From: Planctomycetota bacterium
GTDB taxonomy: Bacteria > Planctomycetota > UBA1135 > GCA-002686595
Direction of reading: 5' to 3'
NCBI GenBank assembly: GCA_002686945.1
Contig: NYYZ01000039.1
Coordinates: forward strand, 106,555-170,554
DNA: 64,000 nucleotides
In this document: in pieces, positions 38,786-48,185 of the stretch
Numbering within the stretch: the stretch's first letter is position 1
Layout of the letters: every line of letters starts with the position of its first letter
Translations under genes and position numbers: made by a program
The notes under the pieces: generated by a model
Seen by the model: only the letters and a program-made list of their open reading frames with translations
Told to the model about the DNA's origin: nothing
Databases searched by the model: none

Positions 38786-40237
38786 ATGCAGCCTCACGAT
38801 CCAGAGCCCATTCGACAACTGCGCCAGGACCTGACTCGGCGCTTGTTCTTGCGCTCCACCAGCGCCGGTCTTGGAACCGCTGCCCTGACATCAGTTCTTG
38901 GCTCCGATGCCAGAGCCGCAGACGGTCTGCGCACGACCCACCATACCCCCCAGGCCCGCTCGATCATCTATCTGTTCATGTCCGGCGCGCCGAGCCAGTT
39001 CGAGACTCTTGACTGGAAGCCCAAGCTGCGCGAGATGTACGACCAGGACCTGCCCGAATCGGTGATTCAAGGTCAACGCTTCACCACCATGACCTCAGGT
39101 CAGACGCGCTTCCCCATCGCTCCTTCGATCTACGACTTCAAACGCTGCGGAGAGAACGGCACAGAGATCAGCAGCCTCTTGCCCTATCACCAAAAAATGG
39201 CGGACGACATAGCGGTAATCCGCTCCATGCACACGGACGCCATCAACCATGATCCGGCGATCACCTTCTTGCAGACCGGCTCGGAACAACCTGGCCGCCC
39301 GTCGCTGGGTTCATGGCTCTCCTATGGGCTCGGGTCCCCGAACCGGGACCTGCCGGGGTTTGTGGTCATGACCCCGCGCTGGTCAGGGCGCGCGGAGGCT
39401 CAGGCACTCTACAACCGTCTTTGGAGTTCGGGCTTCATGCCCTCGGAGCACTCAGGCATCGCCCTGCGGAGCGCCGGAGACCCCGTGCTCTATCTCTCGA
39501 ACCCACCCGGCGTCGACGGCAAGCTGCGGCGTTCAATGCTCGATTCCCTGGCGGAACTCAACCAAGCGACCCACGACCGTCATGGAGATCCCGAAATTCT
39601 TTCGCGAATCGAGCAATACGAGATGGCCTTCCGCATGCAGACTTCCGTGCCTGATCTGGTTGACTTGAAGAAAGAGTCCCGAGCGGTCCTCGACATGTAT
39701 GGCCCGGATGTAGAGGACCCCGGAACCTACGCTCACTCCTGCATCATGGCCCGCCGGTTGGTGGAGCGAGGCGTACCGTGCATACAAATCTTCATTCGCG
39801 GCTGGGATCAGCACGGTAATCTGACCGGTGATCTGCCCAATGCATGCAGGGACATTGATCAGCCAAGTCACGGCCTGATCCAAGACCTCAAACAGCGCGG
39901 GTTGCTGGACCAGACCCTGGTGGTCTGGGGCGGTGAATTTGGGCGCACAACCTACTGCCAGGGCCCTCTCAGCAAGACCAACTATGGCCGGGACCATCAC
40001 CCACGCTGTTTCTCGATCTGGATGGCCGGCGGCGGGATACAAGGAGGTATCACCCACGGGGAAACCGACGATTTTTCCTACAACATCGTAAAGGATGGAG
40101 TAAGCGTGCACGATCTGAACGCTACCATCTTGCACCAGCTGGGATTCGACCATGAGCGCCTGACCCTCAGCTTCCAGGGCCGCGATTTCCGCTTGACTGA
40201 TGTACACGGTCGAGTGGTCGACCAAGTCCTTGCCTGA
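38786..40237 (+). CDS. DUF1501 domain protein
   Basis: 483 aa. Tat-like [65 protein letters not shown]...[21 protein letters not shown]. Confidence 0.95.
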   Translation: MQPHDPEPIRQLRQDLTRRLFLRSTSAGLGTAALTSVLGSDARAADGLRTTHHTPQARSIIYLFMSGAPSQFETLDWKPKLREMYDQDLPESVIQGQRFTTMTSGQTRFPIAPSIYDFKRCGENGTEISSLLPYHQKMADDIAVIRSMHTDAINHDPAITFLQTGSEQPGRPSLGSWLSYGLGSPNRDLPGFVVMTPRWSGRAEAQALYNRLWSSGFMPSEHSGIALRSAGDPVLYLSNPPGVDGKLRRSMLDSLAELNQATHDRHGDPEILSRIEQYEMAFRMQTSVPDLVDLKKESRAVLDMYGPDVEDPGTYAHSCIMARRLVERGVPCIQIFIRGWDQHGNLTGDLPNACRDIDQPSHGLIQDLKQRGLLDQTLVVWGGEFGRTTYCQGPLSKTNYGRDHHPRCFSIWMAGGGIQGGITHGETDDFSYNIVKDGVSVHDLNATILHQLGFDHERLTLSFQGRDFRLTDVHGRVVDQVLA

Positions 40238-40242
40238 ATGCA

Positions 40243-42786
40243 ATGCTGGTAACTGTCCTCACCATTCTCCTGCTACATGGGCTCGGCCGAGATGAGCTGG
40301 CATGGGAGTTCAATGCCGAGTCATTGAACCAGAACACGTTCGCTCCGAGCATGGGCGCGATCTCCCTCAAGGCCGACGGAGCGCTGGAGTTCCTCGCCGG
40401 GGGCGAGGGGCTTCTTCGAAATGGCAAGCAACCCGCCCTCACTCAACTCATCAATACACCCAATGGCACCTTTCCCAAGCGCAAGGTTTCCCTCGAAGCC
40501 TGGGTCGTGGTGGACAGACCCCAGGCATGGGGTGGGATAGTTGGTGCATTTGAAGACAACGGCGACTTCGAACGGGGCTGGTTGCTGGGCATCCACAACA
40601 AGCGCTTCTGTTTTGCGATTGCCACCGAAGAGCAGGGCCGACTGGAGTACCTGACCGCTCCCCAGCCTTTGCGTAAAGGAGAGTGGGCTCACGTCGTAGG
40701 CACCTATGACGGAAAGACAAGCCGCCTCTATGTCAACGGAGAAGAGGCGGCCTTCAGCGATGCTCCCGGCGGCGATGTGATCTACGCACCTGATCACATC
40801 CTGACGGTGGGCGCCTACAAGGATACGAACGAAGACCATCCCCTGACCGGCACCCTGCTGCGCGCCAGGATGCACGACAATCAGATCAAGCCTGGGGAGA
40901 TCAAGCGTCGCTACAACAAGGAGAGCCGCGAGTTGCCAGCGCTGCCAGCTCCAGCTCTGCGGGGAATCCCCTCCCGCTGGCCCACGGACTACCAGAGCAG
41001 GATAAACGCCGCCATCGACCGAGGTGTCACGCGCCTGATGGAAGAACAGGCGCGAGACGGTTCCTGGAGCCAGCACCATCAAAAGTACCGCGCGGGCATG
41101 ACGACCTTGGCGGTCTATGCGCTCTTGAAGAGCGGGATCTCGGTAACCCACCCCTCGGTGCAGGCAGCCCTGCGCTTCATCTACCGAGAAGAACCACATC
41201 ACACCTATACAGCAGGCGTGGCCATGATGCTCATGCGCCATCTGATCGAGCATGGGGATCCAGACAACAAACCCATCTACATGGAACGGGCGGAGCGCAT
41301 CATCGACCGGGTCCTGGAGTGGGAGCGGCGAGACCCTGACACCGGTTGGGCCTACCCGGAAGGCAACCATGACCTCTCCTGCACCCAATACGCAGCCCTG
41401 GCTCTTTGGTCGGCACATGAGTTGGAGATCAAGACGCCCCGCAATGTGTACATCCGCATGGTCAATGCTCTTCACCATCACTACGGAGGCCTCGAGGGCG
41501 AATTTCCCGCCGCTCCCGGCAGCGGACTCAAGCCTCACCTCACAAAGGGCTACCGCTATCGTGGAGACCGCAACGACTCACGCTCCATGAGCACCGCCGC
41601 CATCACGATTTGTCGTGTAGCGGAAATCTGCGCAGGCAAGCACTTGGGTTCGACGACCCGCAAGTTTGCGCAACAACAACTCACCCAAGCGATCAACTGG
41701 CTTGACCACAATTGGTCGATGACCTCGGATCCCAACGGGTACGACTTCTACTACTACCTCTACGGAGTCGAGCGCGCGGCTGGACTGCCTGGCATGGAGG
41801 ATTCCATTCGCCCCGACTGGTACTTTGAAGGAGCAGAATTCCTCCTAGGCCAACAGACTGACAGCGGGGGCTGGCACAACCAGTCAAACACGGCATTTGC
41901 GCTGCTGTTCCTGGTCAAGGCCACAGCGGCCATGACTGGCAAAAAGGCTACGGTCCTGGGACACACTGCGGGAAAAACCAGTGGGCCCCTTCACTATAGA
42001 GTGCACGGGAACATGGAGTTGACACTCTTCCTGACTGGAATCGATCAAGGCGTGCTCGCCAGCTATGCCGCCCAACCCGCTCCCAAGACTGGACTGCGCG
42101 TGGTGAAGGTCGAGTACCTGATCAATGGCAAGCGCCGCGCGCGAGTCAATGCGGATCCCCTCAAGCCCTGGGACCATCAACGCTTCCCCAGCAAGATTCG
42201 CTTCAAGCATCCACAAACGGTGCAAATCGAAGTGCTGGCCACGGTGGTGGCCCTTGATGAATACCCCGACAACTACAACAAGACGACCGAGTTGCGCTCG
42301 CAACCCATGAGCTACAAGATCGAGCGCAATCAAGAGGAGCTGCTACGGGATGCAAAGCCCTACTTGGGGAAGAACATCCTTCGCCAGCAGCCCACCACCC
42401 TGCACGCATCCAGCGAAGACTCCGGTCGCGGCATAGGCTTCCTGCTGGACAACATCCACTCCACATATTGGAAACCCAGTCCCAATGACGCCCGCCCGTG
42501 GGTGCGTATCGACCTGCAGAAGCCAACTCGCTGCACAAACCTGGTTCTTAGCCAGGCAGTTGCTTCACGCTCCCAGATCAACCACTGGAACCCGATCAAG
42601 GACATCAAAGTGACAATCAACGGCCGCTACGAAGTTCTGGCCACCTTGCACTCGGACGCAATTATCCCCACGCGTCTGGAGCTGAATGTCAAGAAACCGA
42701 TCCAGTCACTCACGATTCAGATTCTCTCCCGTTGGAATGGCCAGGCTGGCAATGTGGGTTGGGCGGAAATCGCTCTTGAACGCTAA
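40243..42786 (+). CDS. LamG-like + terpenoid-cyclase-like (alpha/alpha toroid) + F5/8 type C-like secreted protein
   Basis: 847 aa. LamG: KRKVSLEAWVVVDRPQAWGGIVGAFEDNG...GTYDGKTSRLYVNGEEAAF. Cyclase-like repeats: RLMEEQARDGSWSQHHQ...TTLAVYALLKSG. C-terminal discoidin-like: WVRIDLQKPTRCTNLVLSQAV. Confidence 0.82.
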   Translation: MLVTVLTILLLHGLGRDELAWEFNAESLNQNTFAPSMGAISLKADGALEFLAGGEGLLRNGKQPALTQLINTPNGTFPKRKVSLEAWVVVDRPQAWGGIVGAFEDNGDFERGWLLGIHNKRFCFAIATEEQGRLEYLTAPQPLRKGEWAHVVGTYDGKTSRLYVNGEEAAFSDAPGGDVIYAPDHILTVGAYKDTNEDHPLTGTLLRARMHDNQIKPGEIKRRYNKESRELPALPAPALRGIPSRWPTDYQSRINAAIDRGVTRLMEEQARDGSWSQHHQKYRAGMTTLAVYALLKSGISVTHPSVQAALRFIYREEPHHTYTAGVAMMLMRHLIEHGDPDNKPIYMERAERIIDRVLEWERRDPDTGWAYPEGNHDLSCTQYAALALWSAHELEIKTPRNVYIRMVNALHHHYGGLEGEFPAAPGSGLKPHLTKGYRYRGDRNDSRSMSTAAITICRVAEICAGKHLGSTTRKFAQQQLTQAINWLDHNWSMTSDPNGYDFYYYLYGVERAAGLPGMEDSIRPDWYFEGAEFLLGQQTDSGGWHNQSNTAFALLFLVKATAAMTGKKATVLGHTAGKTSGPLHYRVHGNMELTLFLTGIDQGVLASYAAQPAPKTGLRVVKVEYLINGKRRARVNADPLKPWDHQRFPSKIRFKHPQTVQIEVLATVVALDEYPDNYNKTTELRSQPMSYKIERNQEELLRDAKPYLGKNILRQQPTTLHASSEDSGRGIGFLLDNIHSTYWKPSPNDARPWVRIDLQKPTRCTNLVLSQAVASRSQINHWNPIKDIKVTINGRYEVLATLHSDAIIPTRLELNVKKPIQSLTIQILSRWNGQAGNVGWAEIALER

Positions 42787-42813
42787 GGACAGCGGCGCCC
42801 GCTTCAAAAGAAA

Positions 42814-42849
42814 GAGCCCACGCCCCATGGGGGAAATGGGCGCGGGCTC
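42814..42849. terminator. Bidirectional terminator-like hairpin between convergent genes
   Basis: GAGCCCaCGCCCCAT...ATGGGCGCGGGCTC inverted repeat in the 82-nt gap between the convergent CDSs ending at 42786 and 42869. Confidence 0.6.
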
Positions 42850-42868
42850 ACAGGAAAAGACAGGTAAT

Positions 42869-44533
42869 CTAGAAAAGCGTCAAGTGCACAACGGGCGAAC
42901 GGGCCACGCCATTCTGCGCGCCGGTGTCCCTCACACGAAACTGCAACCAAAGCTCCAAGCCAATCAGGCCCGAGTCATCAGGCATGCTTCGGTGCCAGGT
43001 TGTGTAGCCCTGACCAGGCCCCGATCCATTCAAGGTCATTGCGGAGCCAACCACGCTGAAACCTGGAATTGGTGCACCGAGTGGGTTGTGAGATACGGTG
43101 GCCACCGCCTTGGCTCCGCCCAGCCCATCATAGAGACCCAGCTTCCAATCGAAGTTGCCCACATGGGGAGGACTAAGAGCGACAACCTGCGGGACAAAGC
43201 CACCAGTGCCTGCCCGCGCGCCTTGCTGGATGATCTCAATCGGCTCCGGCGTACGTTCGCTGGAGAGGCTGGGCCGGTCAAAGGGAGGCAGTTCAGCTGC
43301 AACCCTTGGATCGGTAAGACCATTGACCATGAAATCCGTCAGAGCAGGGCGCACCTGCGGCGGGACATTGAGGTTGTTCAGAATCGGGTCCTTGTTGTCA
43401 CCGAAGGGCCCCCCATCCGCGTCATACAAAGCCAAGAGGGCATTCAGGTTTGTTGTGTTTGGGGAACCGTTGTGAAAGAGAGCTCCGCCCCGCAAGCCAA
43501 TGTTGCGCAGACTTGGCGTCTTGAAGCGCCCACGATCTGCAAAATTCCCGGTGATTGCCTGTCGGCCTGAATCCTCAGCGATCGGGCGCAACCCAAGGTT
43601 GTGGTACTGATTGTCCGCAAAAAGGTTGCCTCCATGACATGCGTTGCAACGTGAACCTTGGCTCGTGAAAGCGCCCAAGCCCGCCTGTTGCCCCTGGGTC
43701 AAAGCGCCCTGATTTCCAGCGGTAAAAGCATCCCACGGGGTCTGGTTTGGAACCAACGTCCGCTGGTATGAGGCCAGCGCAAACCCAATTCGCACCGGTG
43801 TGATCTCATCTGTTCCAAATGCCGCCTGAAACAGATCTGGATAGGTCGCCCCACCAGCCAAGGCAGCATTGAGGTCACCAGGGAGGTTGAAAGCGACTGC
43901 AAGAGGCTCGACCTGCTCCAACTTGGAGGTTACATCGACCCATGTACGGCCTTCAGAGGCCATCTCTGCACTAGACATGATCGGACCCAGGGACTGACTC
44001 TCGAGGGAACCTCCAAAGGGAATCACTACGTTGCCCGTAAGCGGGTCCAGAAACTGCGGAGTGGCACGACCATCCCAGAAGTTTTCAATGAAGTAAGCCC
44101 CCATCAGATTGCTCGGTGCAGAGCGGCCAGTCACCTGCATGCCATGCCCAAAAACAGGATCCGGAACATAATCGCCATTCGAATCAGTGCGAGCCACGCC
44201 CAGTGATCCAAGCACGTCATCAGGAGTGCCCAGGATTCCGTCTGCTCCAGGGTTGCGCATATCAGCCTGATTGCGCGGGTCCCCACCACCGGCAGCGGGT
44301 TGATGACAGGTACCGCACGCAACGGTGCTGTCAGAGCTCAGCTGCTCATCCCAAAACAGTGCCTTGCCCAGGATTACCTTGGCGGGAGTAAGTTGATTTT
44401 GGGGCGGCACAGGCGGCGGGCCCAAAGGTGGAGGTGGGCCTTGAGCCCACACGCTTGCAGTCAAGACTGCCAGGCACCCAAGGGAGGGAAACGAGGAACC
44501 GAAGAACGGTCTATTTGTCAGCAGTTTCTTCAT
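42869..44533 (-). CDS. Di-heme cytochrome c peroxidase / MauG-like
   Basis: Start MKKLLTNRPFFGSSFPSLGCL at 44533. LGKALFWDEQLSSDSTVACGTCHQPAAGG, RSAPSNLMGAYFIENFWDGRATPQFLDPL, GSRCNACHGGNLFADNQYHNLG, FKTPSLRNIGLRGGALFHNGS. Two CxxCH motifs. Confidence 0.92.
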   Translation of the reverse strand: MKKLLTNRPFFGSSFPSLGCLAVLTASVWAQGPPPPLGPPPVPPQNQLTPAKVILGKALFWDEQLSSDSTVACGTCHQPAAGGGDPRNQADMRNPGADGILGTPDDVLGSLGVARTDSNGDYVPDPVFGHGMQVTGRSAPSNLMGAYFIENFWDGRATPQFLDPLTGNVVIPFGGSLESQSLGPIMSSAEMASEGRTWVDVTSKLEQVEPLAVAFNLPGDLNAALAGGATYPDLFQAAFGTDEITPVRIGFALASYQRTLVPNQTPWDAFTAGNQGALTQGQQAGLGAFTSQGSRCNACHGGNLFADNQYHNLGLRPIAEDSGRQAITGNFADRGRFKTPSLRNIGLRGGALFHNGSPNTTNLNALLALYDADGGPFGDNKDPILNNLNVPPQVRPALTDFMVNGLTDPRVAAELPPFDRPSLSSERTPEPIEIIQQGARAGTGGFVPQVVALSPPHVGNFDWKLGLYDGLGGAKAVATVSHNPLGAPIPGFSVVGSAMTLNGSGPGQGYTTWHRSMPDDSGLIGLELWLQFRVRDTGAQNGVARSPVVHLTLF

Positions 44534-44708
44534 CTGTGGTCGACAGGGATTGGTTGGGTCAAGTCCTGGGAGGGTCCCAAGGTGTCGGTGGATGCCCCGT
44601 CCCAGACAGGGACAGCCACAAGAGTCTGAAACCCATTTCAAGCGAAGTGGTTTCGCGCCAACCTAGAATAGCCGCAAGGATTGCAGAGCATCCTGGTAAG
44701 AGCCGAAA

Positions 44709-44747
44709 GACACACCAAAAGGAGCGAATGACACACGAAAAGGAGCG
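44709..44747. repeat. Tandem pair of imperfect 18-bp direct repeats GACACACnAAAAGGAGCG, 21-bp period
   Basis: gacacaccaaaaggagcg (44709) and gacacacgaaaaggagcg (44730) differ at one base. Located between the divergent cytochrome c peroxidase and the 45020 gene. Confidence 0.6.
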
Positions 44748-45019
44748 GGGACCAGGATCTGTACAGAGAAAACCAACATGCTTGACAAAAGTCGAACATC
44801 CTCGCTCATCGAAGCACCTCCTCTGTACGCTGGTTGAGCACTCACCATGCATCTGCTCCTGATCAGAGATGACCAGGCGCTGGGCAGGAAGTGGATCTGA
44901 GCATCACTGTGGATAATCGGTTGACATCCCTGCATTGAGAGATTTCTTGTAACCTTGAGGCCTCTTGATCGTCCTTGTCATTGCAGACACCAGACCATAG
45001 CCTCTGCAGAGAAACTCCC

Positions 45020-45556
45020 ATGCTCCCCGTCCGTCCAGCCAGATCCAGGTTCTCCAGTACGCACACCGCCGAGACTGCCTTGGCGCAGCACAATGCCCAG
45101 CGCAGCGCCTCGTTCCTGCTACTACTCAATGGTGAGGACCGCTTGGACTGGATCGAGGGGCATCTGGTACCGATTGCACTTGTTCCATTGGTACGTAACG
45201 TCCTCAAGCGCCGCTACCTGCTGTACGAGATAGCGGACCTGCTCAGCGTGTTGCCCCAGCACATCAGCGAAGCCTTCGCCCCCATCGAGGCTGGCTCGGA
45301 CCCAGACACCTGTTCCAGTAAAGCTCTCAAGCGTGCGATCAATTGTGCCATCAAGGATCTCAGTGAGCGCGATCAGAAGGCCTTGCTGCTAAGCAAGCCA
45401 CCCCTGATCACTCCTCGTGTGCTGGCCGTGATGCAAGATCTCAAGCTCGACGAACGCGCCGCCCTTATGTTCTGCACCCAGCACAACGCCTCAGCCCTGC
45501 CCTACCGCAAGGCCTACATGGCGCGCATCAACAACTGGGAACCTCGCTTCGGATAG
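45020..45556 (+). CDS. Hypothetical protein, helical
   Basis: 178 aa from MLPVRPARSRFSS (track start 44975 also possible). No recognisable family. Confidence 0.6.
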   Translation: MLPVRPARSRFSSTHTAETALAQHNAQRSASFLLLLNGEDRLDWIEGHLVPIALVPLVRNVLKRRYLLYEIADLLSVLPQHISEAFAPIEAGSDPDTCSSKALKRAINCAIKDLSERDQKALLLSKPPLITPRVLAVMQDLKLDERAALMFCTQHNASALPYRKAYMARINNWEPRFG

Positions 45557-45586
45557 GGACCCAAGAAAGACGATCGCCCTCCGAGC

Positions 45587-45982
45587 TCAATCCTGCCAGG
45601 CCTTCGTCACGACTCCATCCACGAGAGTCACATAGGTTCTGTGCTCAACGGTGGTCTTGGTACTGGATGAGATCAACAAGAAGACTCCACCCCTGCTCTT
45701 GGTGGCCATCGAGTAGTCCCAACGCCAGATCAGGGAACCGTCGGCCCGCTGGAGCCGTACGGTAGGCTCTCCAAGAATCTCCAAGACAAATGTTTCGGTC
45801 TCGCCAGGTCCAACAAGGGCCAGCGTCTCGGCAGTGACTCGGGATCCCGTGTAGGAAATGTCACTGTTCCCGGAAACAAGGCATGCAGGCAGGAAGAGCA
45901 GAGAGGAAAGTGCCAGGGCGGTGGCCAATCGAGGCCTGACGAGAAAGGGGTTGGCTTGGGTGGAACTCATTGTATTGGTCAT
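45587..45982 (-). CDS. Small lipoprotein, SmpA/OmlA-like fold possible
   Basis: 131 aa. Lipobox ALSSLLFLPAC. VGPGETETFVLEILGEPTVRLQRADGSLIWRWDYS resembles 'Lipoprotein SmpA/OmlA-type' repeats. Confidence 0.65.
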   Translation of the reverse strand: MTNTMSSTQANPFLVRPRLATALALSSLLFLPACLVSGNSDISYTGSRVTAETLALVGPGETETFVLEILGEPTVRLQRADGSLIWRWDYSMATKSRGGVFLLISSSTKTTVEHRTYVTLVDGVVTKAWQD

Positions 45983-46137
45983 TGCTGGTACAGAACAGAA
46001 ACTCGGCCCCCTCGCTGAACAGGTACGTTCAGGAGAGCCACCTACGAGACAGGGGCTCGGTTATTTGGGCCATCTTCAACGAATTCCTAGGCCCTCGCCA
46101 CCTTTCGCTCCCGCGCACAAGGTGACGGCATAAGTAA

Positions 46138-46165
46138 AGCGCCCCGGCGATGAAACCGGGGCGCT
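46138..46165 (-). terminator. Hairpin AGCGCCCCGG-N8-CCGGGGCGCT downstream of the secreted protein gene
   Basis: Perfect 10-bp stem, 8-nt loop, 27 nt past the stop codon of CDS 46192..47919(-). Confidence 0.6.
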
Positions 46166-46191
46166 GAAGACAAGTCCTCTTTCGACGCGAA

Positions 46192-47919
46192 TCAGAAATC
46201 AACCGAGATCGCGTCCGAGAAGTTGGACGCACCCCCCAGGTCCCTGTACCACAACTGGAAGTCCCAGGTGGACCCGGGCAGAATGGTGCCGCCCGGAGGT
46301 GCGGGCAAGGTCGCAGGCACATCAAAGCCAGCCCCGGTACTTGAAGTCCCTACCAGGTTCTGCATGACCCCATTTGCGTCAAAGCGTCCCAAGGAGTTGA
46401 GCCCGGGACCGGCAGTCGAGGTATACCGGCCAAAGGGAGGAGAAAGGCAGAGCATGCCCTGGCTCACGGAAATCCCGGGTTCAGCACCGGTCGCCGCCAC
46501 CAGGAAATAGCCAAACTGATCAATGGGTCCCTGGGTCGCATCCAGGTGGAAGACCCCGGGGCCGCTCATACTGGAAGTCCCAAGCGTTGCTGACAGACCC
46601 GACGAATTCGGGTTCGCTGGGCTGCAGTACAGGTTCGGACCAACCGCACCGGTTCCGCTCAAAGTCAGGTCGTAACTTGAACAACCAGAAGCAACGTTAT
46701 CCGGCCAGATGGAGATTCGCAGGAGACAGGTCATCCCAGAACCGGTGGCATTCGTCCAAGTCAGGATCTCGTTATCGGCACAGGTCCAGGCAGAGGCCAG
46801 TTCGCCCGAATTGATCGGATCAATGGTCGGATCATCATTACAACTGCCGGCAGAGGCATCATAAAGAAACATGTCAATGTCCTCTCCAGTACAGTTGTTC
46901 GACGTGGTGTGCATCAAGTCAGCAACAAAAACAGCCCCATCAGGGATGGTGACTCGGAACATGTCCAAGTCAGTATGCGCGAAGAGGGCCAGACCCAGAT
47001 AGGTACCATCGCCTATGTCCGCGGCGGTTGCGCAGGTGTCGTTGTCCTCAAAAGCATCATCCTGCAGATTGAAGCAGGGATCCGGACCGATCACGATCGT
47101 CATGTCGTACTGACCACAAGCGAAACCATTGCCGGGATCCTCGTAGACCTCGAAGACCACGGTCTCCACGCCGTTGCTCAAGTTGATGTACTCAGGATCG
47201 GGGCCTTCCACATCTGCCAACAGCGTGCCGGAAGAATCATAGATCCGGAAATCGATGTCGCCCATACTCGAAGCCAGCGTCGTAATCATGTCAACGCGTT
47301 CGCCCGATTGCAGGGTGAAGCTGTAGAAGTCCGGGTCCCCGGAGGTGGTCAGGAGGTTTGTCCAGGTTCCGGGAGCAAGGGGCAGGGCTGTGGCAAAGGT
47401 ATCGTTGTCCTCGAGACCATCATCGATCAAGGTGTCGCAGGGATCCAAGAGAATCTCAAAGGCGCCAAACCCAGCGGTGAAGGGCTGGCGCGCGCCGAGG
47501 CGCAGCAGATACTGCTGCCCAGCGACCGCACTCCAGGTCACCCTGGCTCCGGAAATACCGCTAACCTCACAAGATTCCTGTGCACAGTCCAACTGCACAA
47601 AGCTGGAGCAGCTGAGGCCGTCATAGATCACAATCTTCGTATCAAAGGTCGCCCCTGCTCCAGTGAGGTTGTTACTACAAGAAGACATGATGTACAGGCC
47701 AGTGGTGGTAGCAGTCCAGGCATACCACATGTCCTTGCGAACAGGTGAACCATTGCAATCTGCAGGGCCGTCGATGGTGTAGCCCGTGTTGTCAAAAGAG
47801 TAGACGCCAACGCCTGTGATGGCTGTCGCAGAGGCGCAGTCATCCGCGCCGTTCTGGGAGCTAGCAAAGGAAACGAGAAGTAGGGCCACAGACAGCCCGA
47901 TGCCAGATAGTTTTAGCAT
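46192..47919 (-). CDS. Large secreted protein with pre-peptidase-like domains and C-terminal 'WYRD' domain
   Basis: 575 aa, signal peptide. Repeated D-(A/G)-x-EDNDT-type units (GLEDNDTFATALPLAPGTWTNL; AFEDNDTCATAADIGDGTYLGL). C-terminus GSTWDFQLWYRDLGGASNFSDAISVDF. Confidence 0.8.
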   Translation of the reverse strand: MLKLSGIGLSVALLLVSFASSQNGADDCASATAITGVGVYSFDNTGYTIDGPADCNGSPVRKDMWYAWTATTTGLYIMSSCSNNLTGAGATFDTKIVIYDGLSCSSFVQLDCAQESCEVSGISGARVTWSAVAGQQYLLRLGARQPFTAGFGAFEILLDPCDTLIDDGLEDNDTFATALPLAPGTWTNLLTTSGDPDFYSFTLQSGERVDMITTLASSMGDIDFRIYDSSGTLLADVEGPDPEYINLSNGVETVVFEVYEDPGNGFACGQYDMTIVIGPDPCFNLQDDAFEDNDTCATAADIGDGTYLGLALFAHTDLDMFRVTIPDGAVFVADLMHTTSNNCTGEDIDMFLYDASAGSCNDDPTIDPINSGELASAWTCADNEILTWTNATGSGMTCLLRISIWPDNVASGCSSYDLTLSGTGAVGPNLYCSPANPNSSGLSATLGTSSMSGPGVFHLDATQGPIDQFGYFLVAATGAEPGISVSQGMLCLSPPFGRYTSTAGPGLNSLGRFDANGVMQNLVGTSSTGAGFDVPATLPAPPGGTILPGSTWDFQLWYRDLGGASNFSDAISVDF

Positions 47920-48100
47920 GAGAACAAGAGGGGTAGAAAGGAGTCAGAGAGGAAGCTCGAAGCCGAGGGGTCCAGCTTGAACGAGTGTATCTCATGAGAG
48001 AAGATTCGGGGCTGAAAGCGCTCTCAGGACTATTGAACGGCACCTGATCCCGTGTGGCAGCTCTCTGGGCCCCTGACCACTCATACCCGGGGCCAATACG

Positions 48101-48143
48101 AAACCGGTGGTCCGGGGCGCGAGGCGCCCCGGACCACCGGTTT
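48101..48143. repeat. Perfect 20-bp-stem inverted repeat, 3-nt loop
   Basis: AAACCGGTGGTCCGGGGCGC-GAG-GCGCCCCGGACCACCGGTTT, checked base by base. Starts 43 nt downstream of the Sec-peroxiredoxin stop (minus strand). Confidence 0.85.
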
Positions 48144-48185
48144 GTCTAGGTCCGCATGCAACACCCGAAGGTGTCGCCTCCAACT

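Noticed and set aside
40321-41538. 405-aa minus-strand ORF inside the LamG/cyclase gene
   Set aside because: Antisense shadow ORF; the plus-strand product has recognisable domains and codon use.
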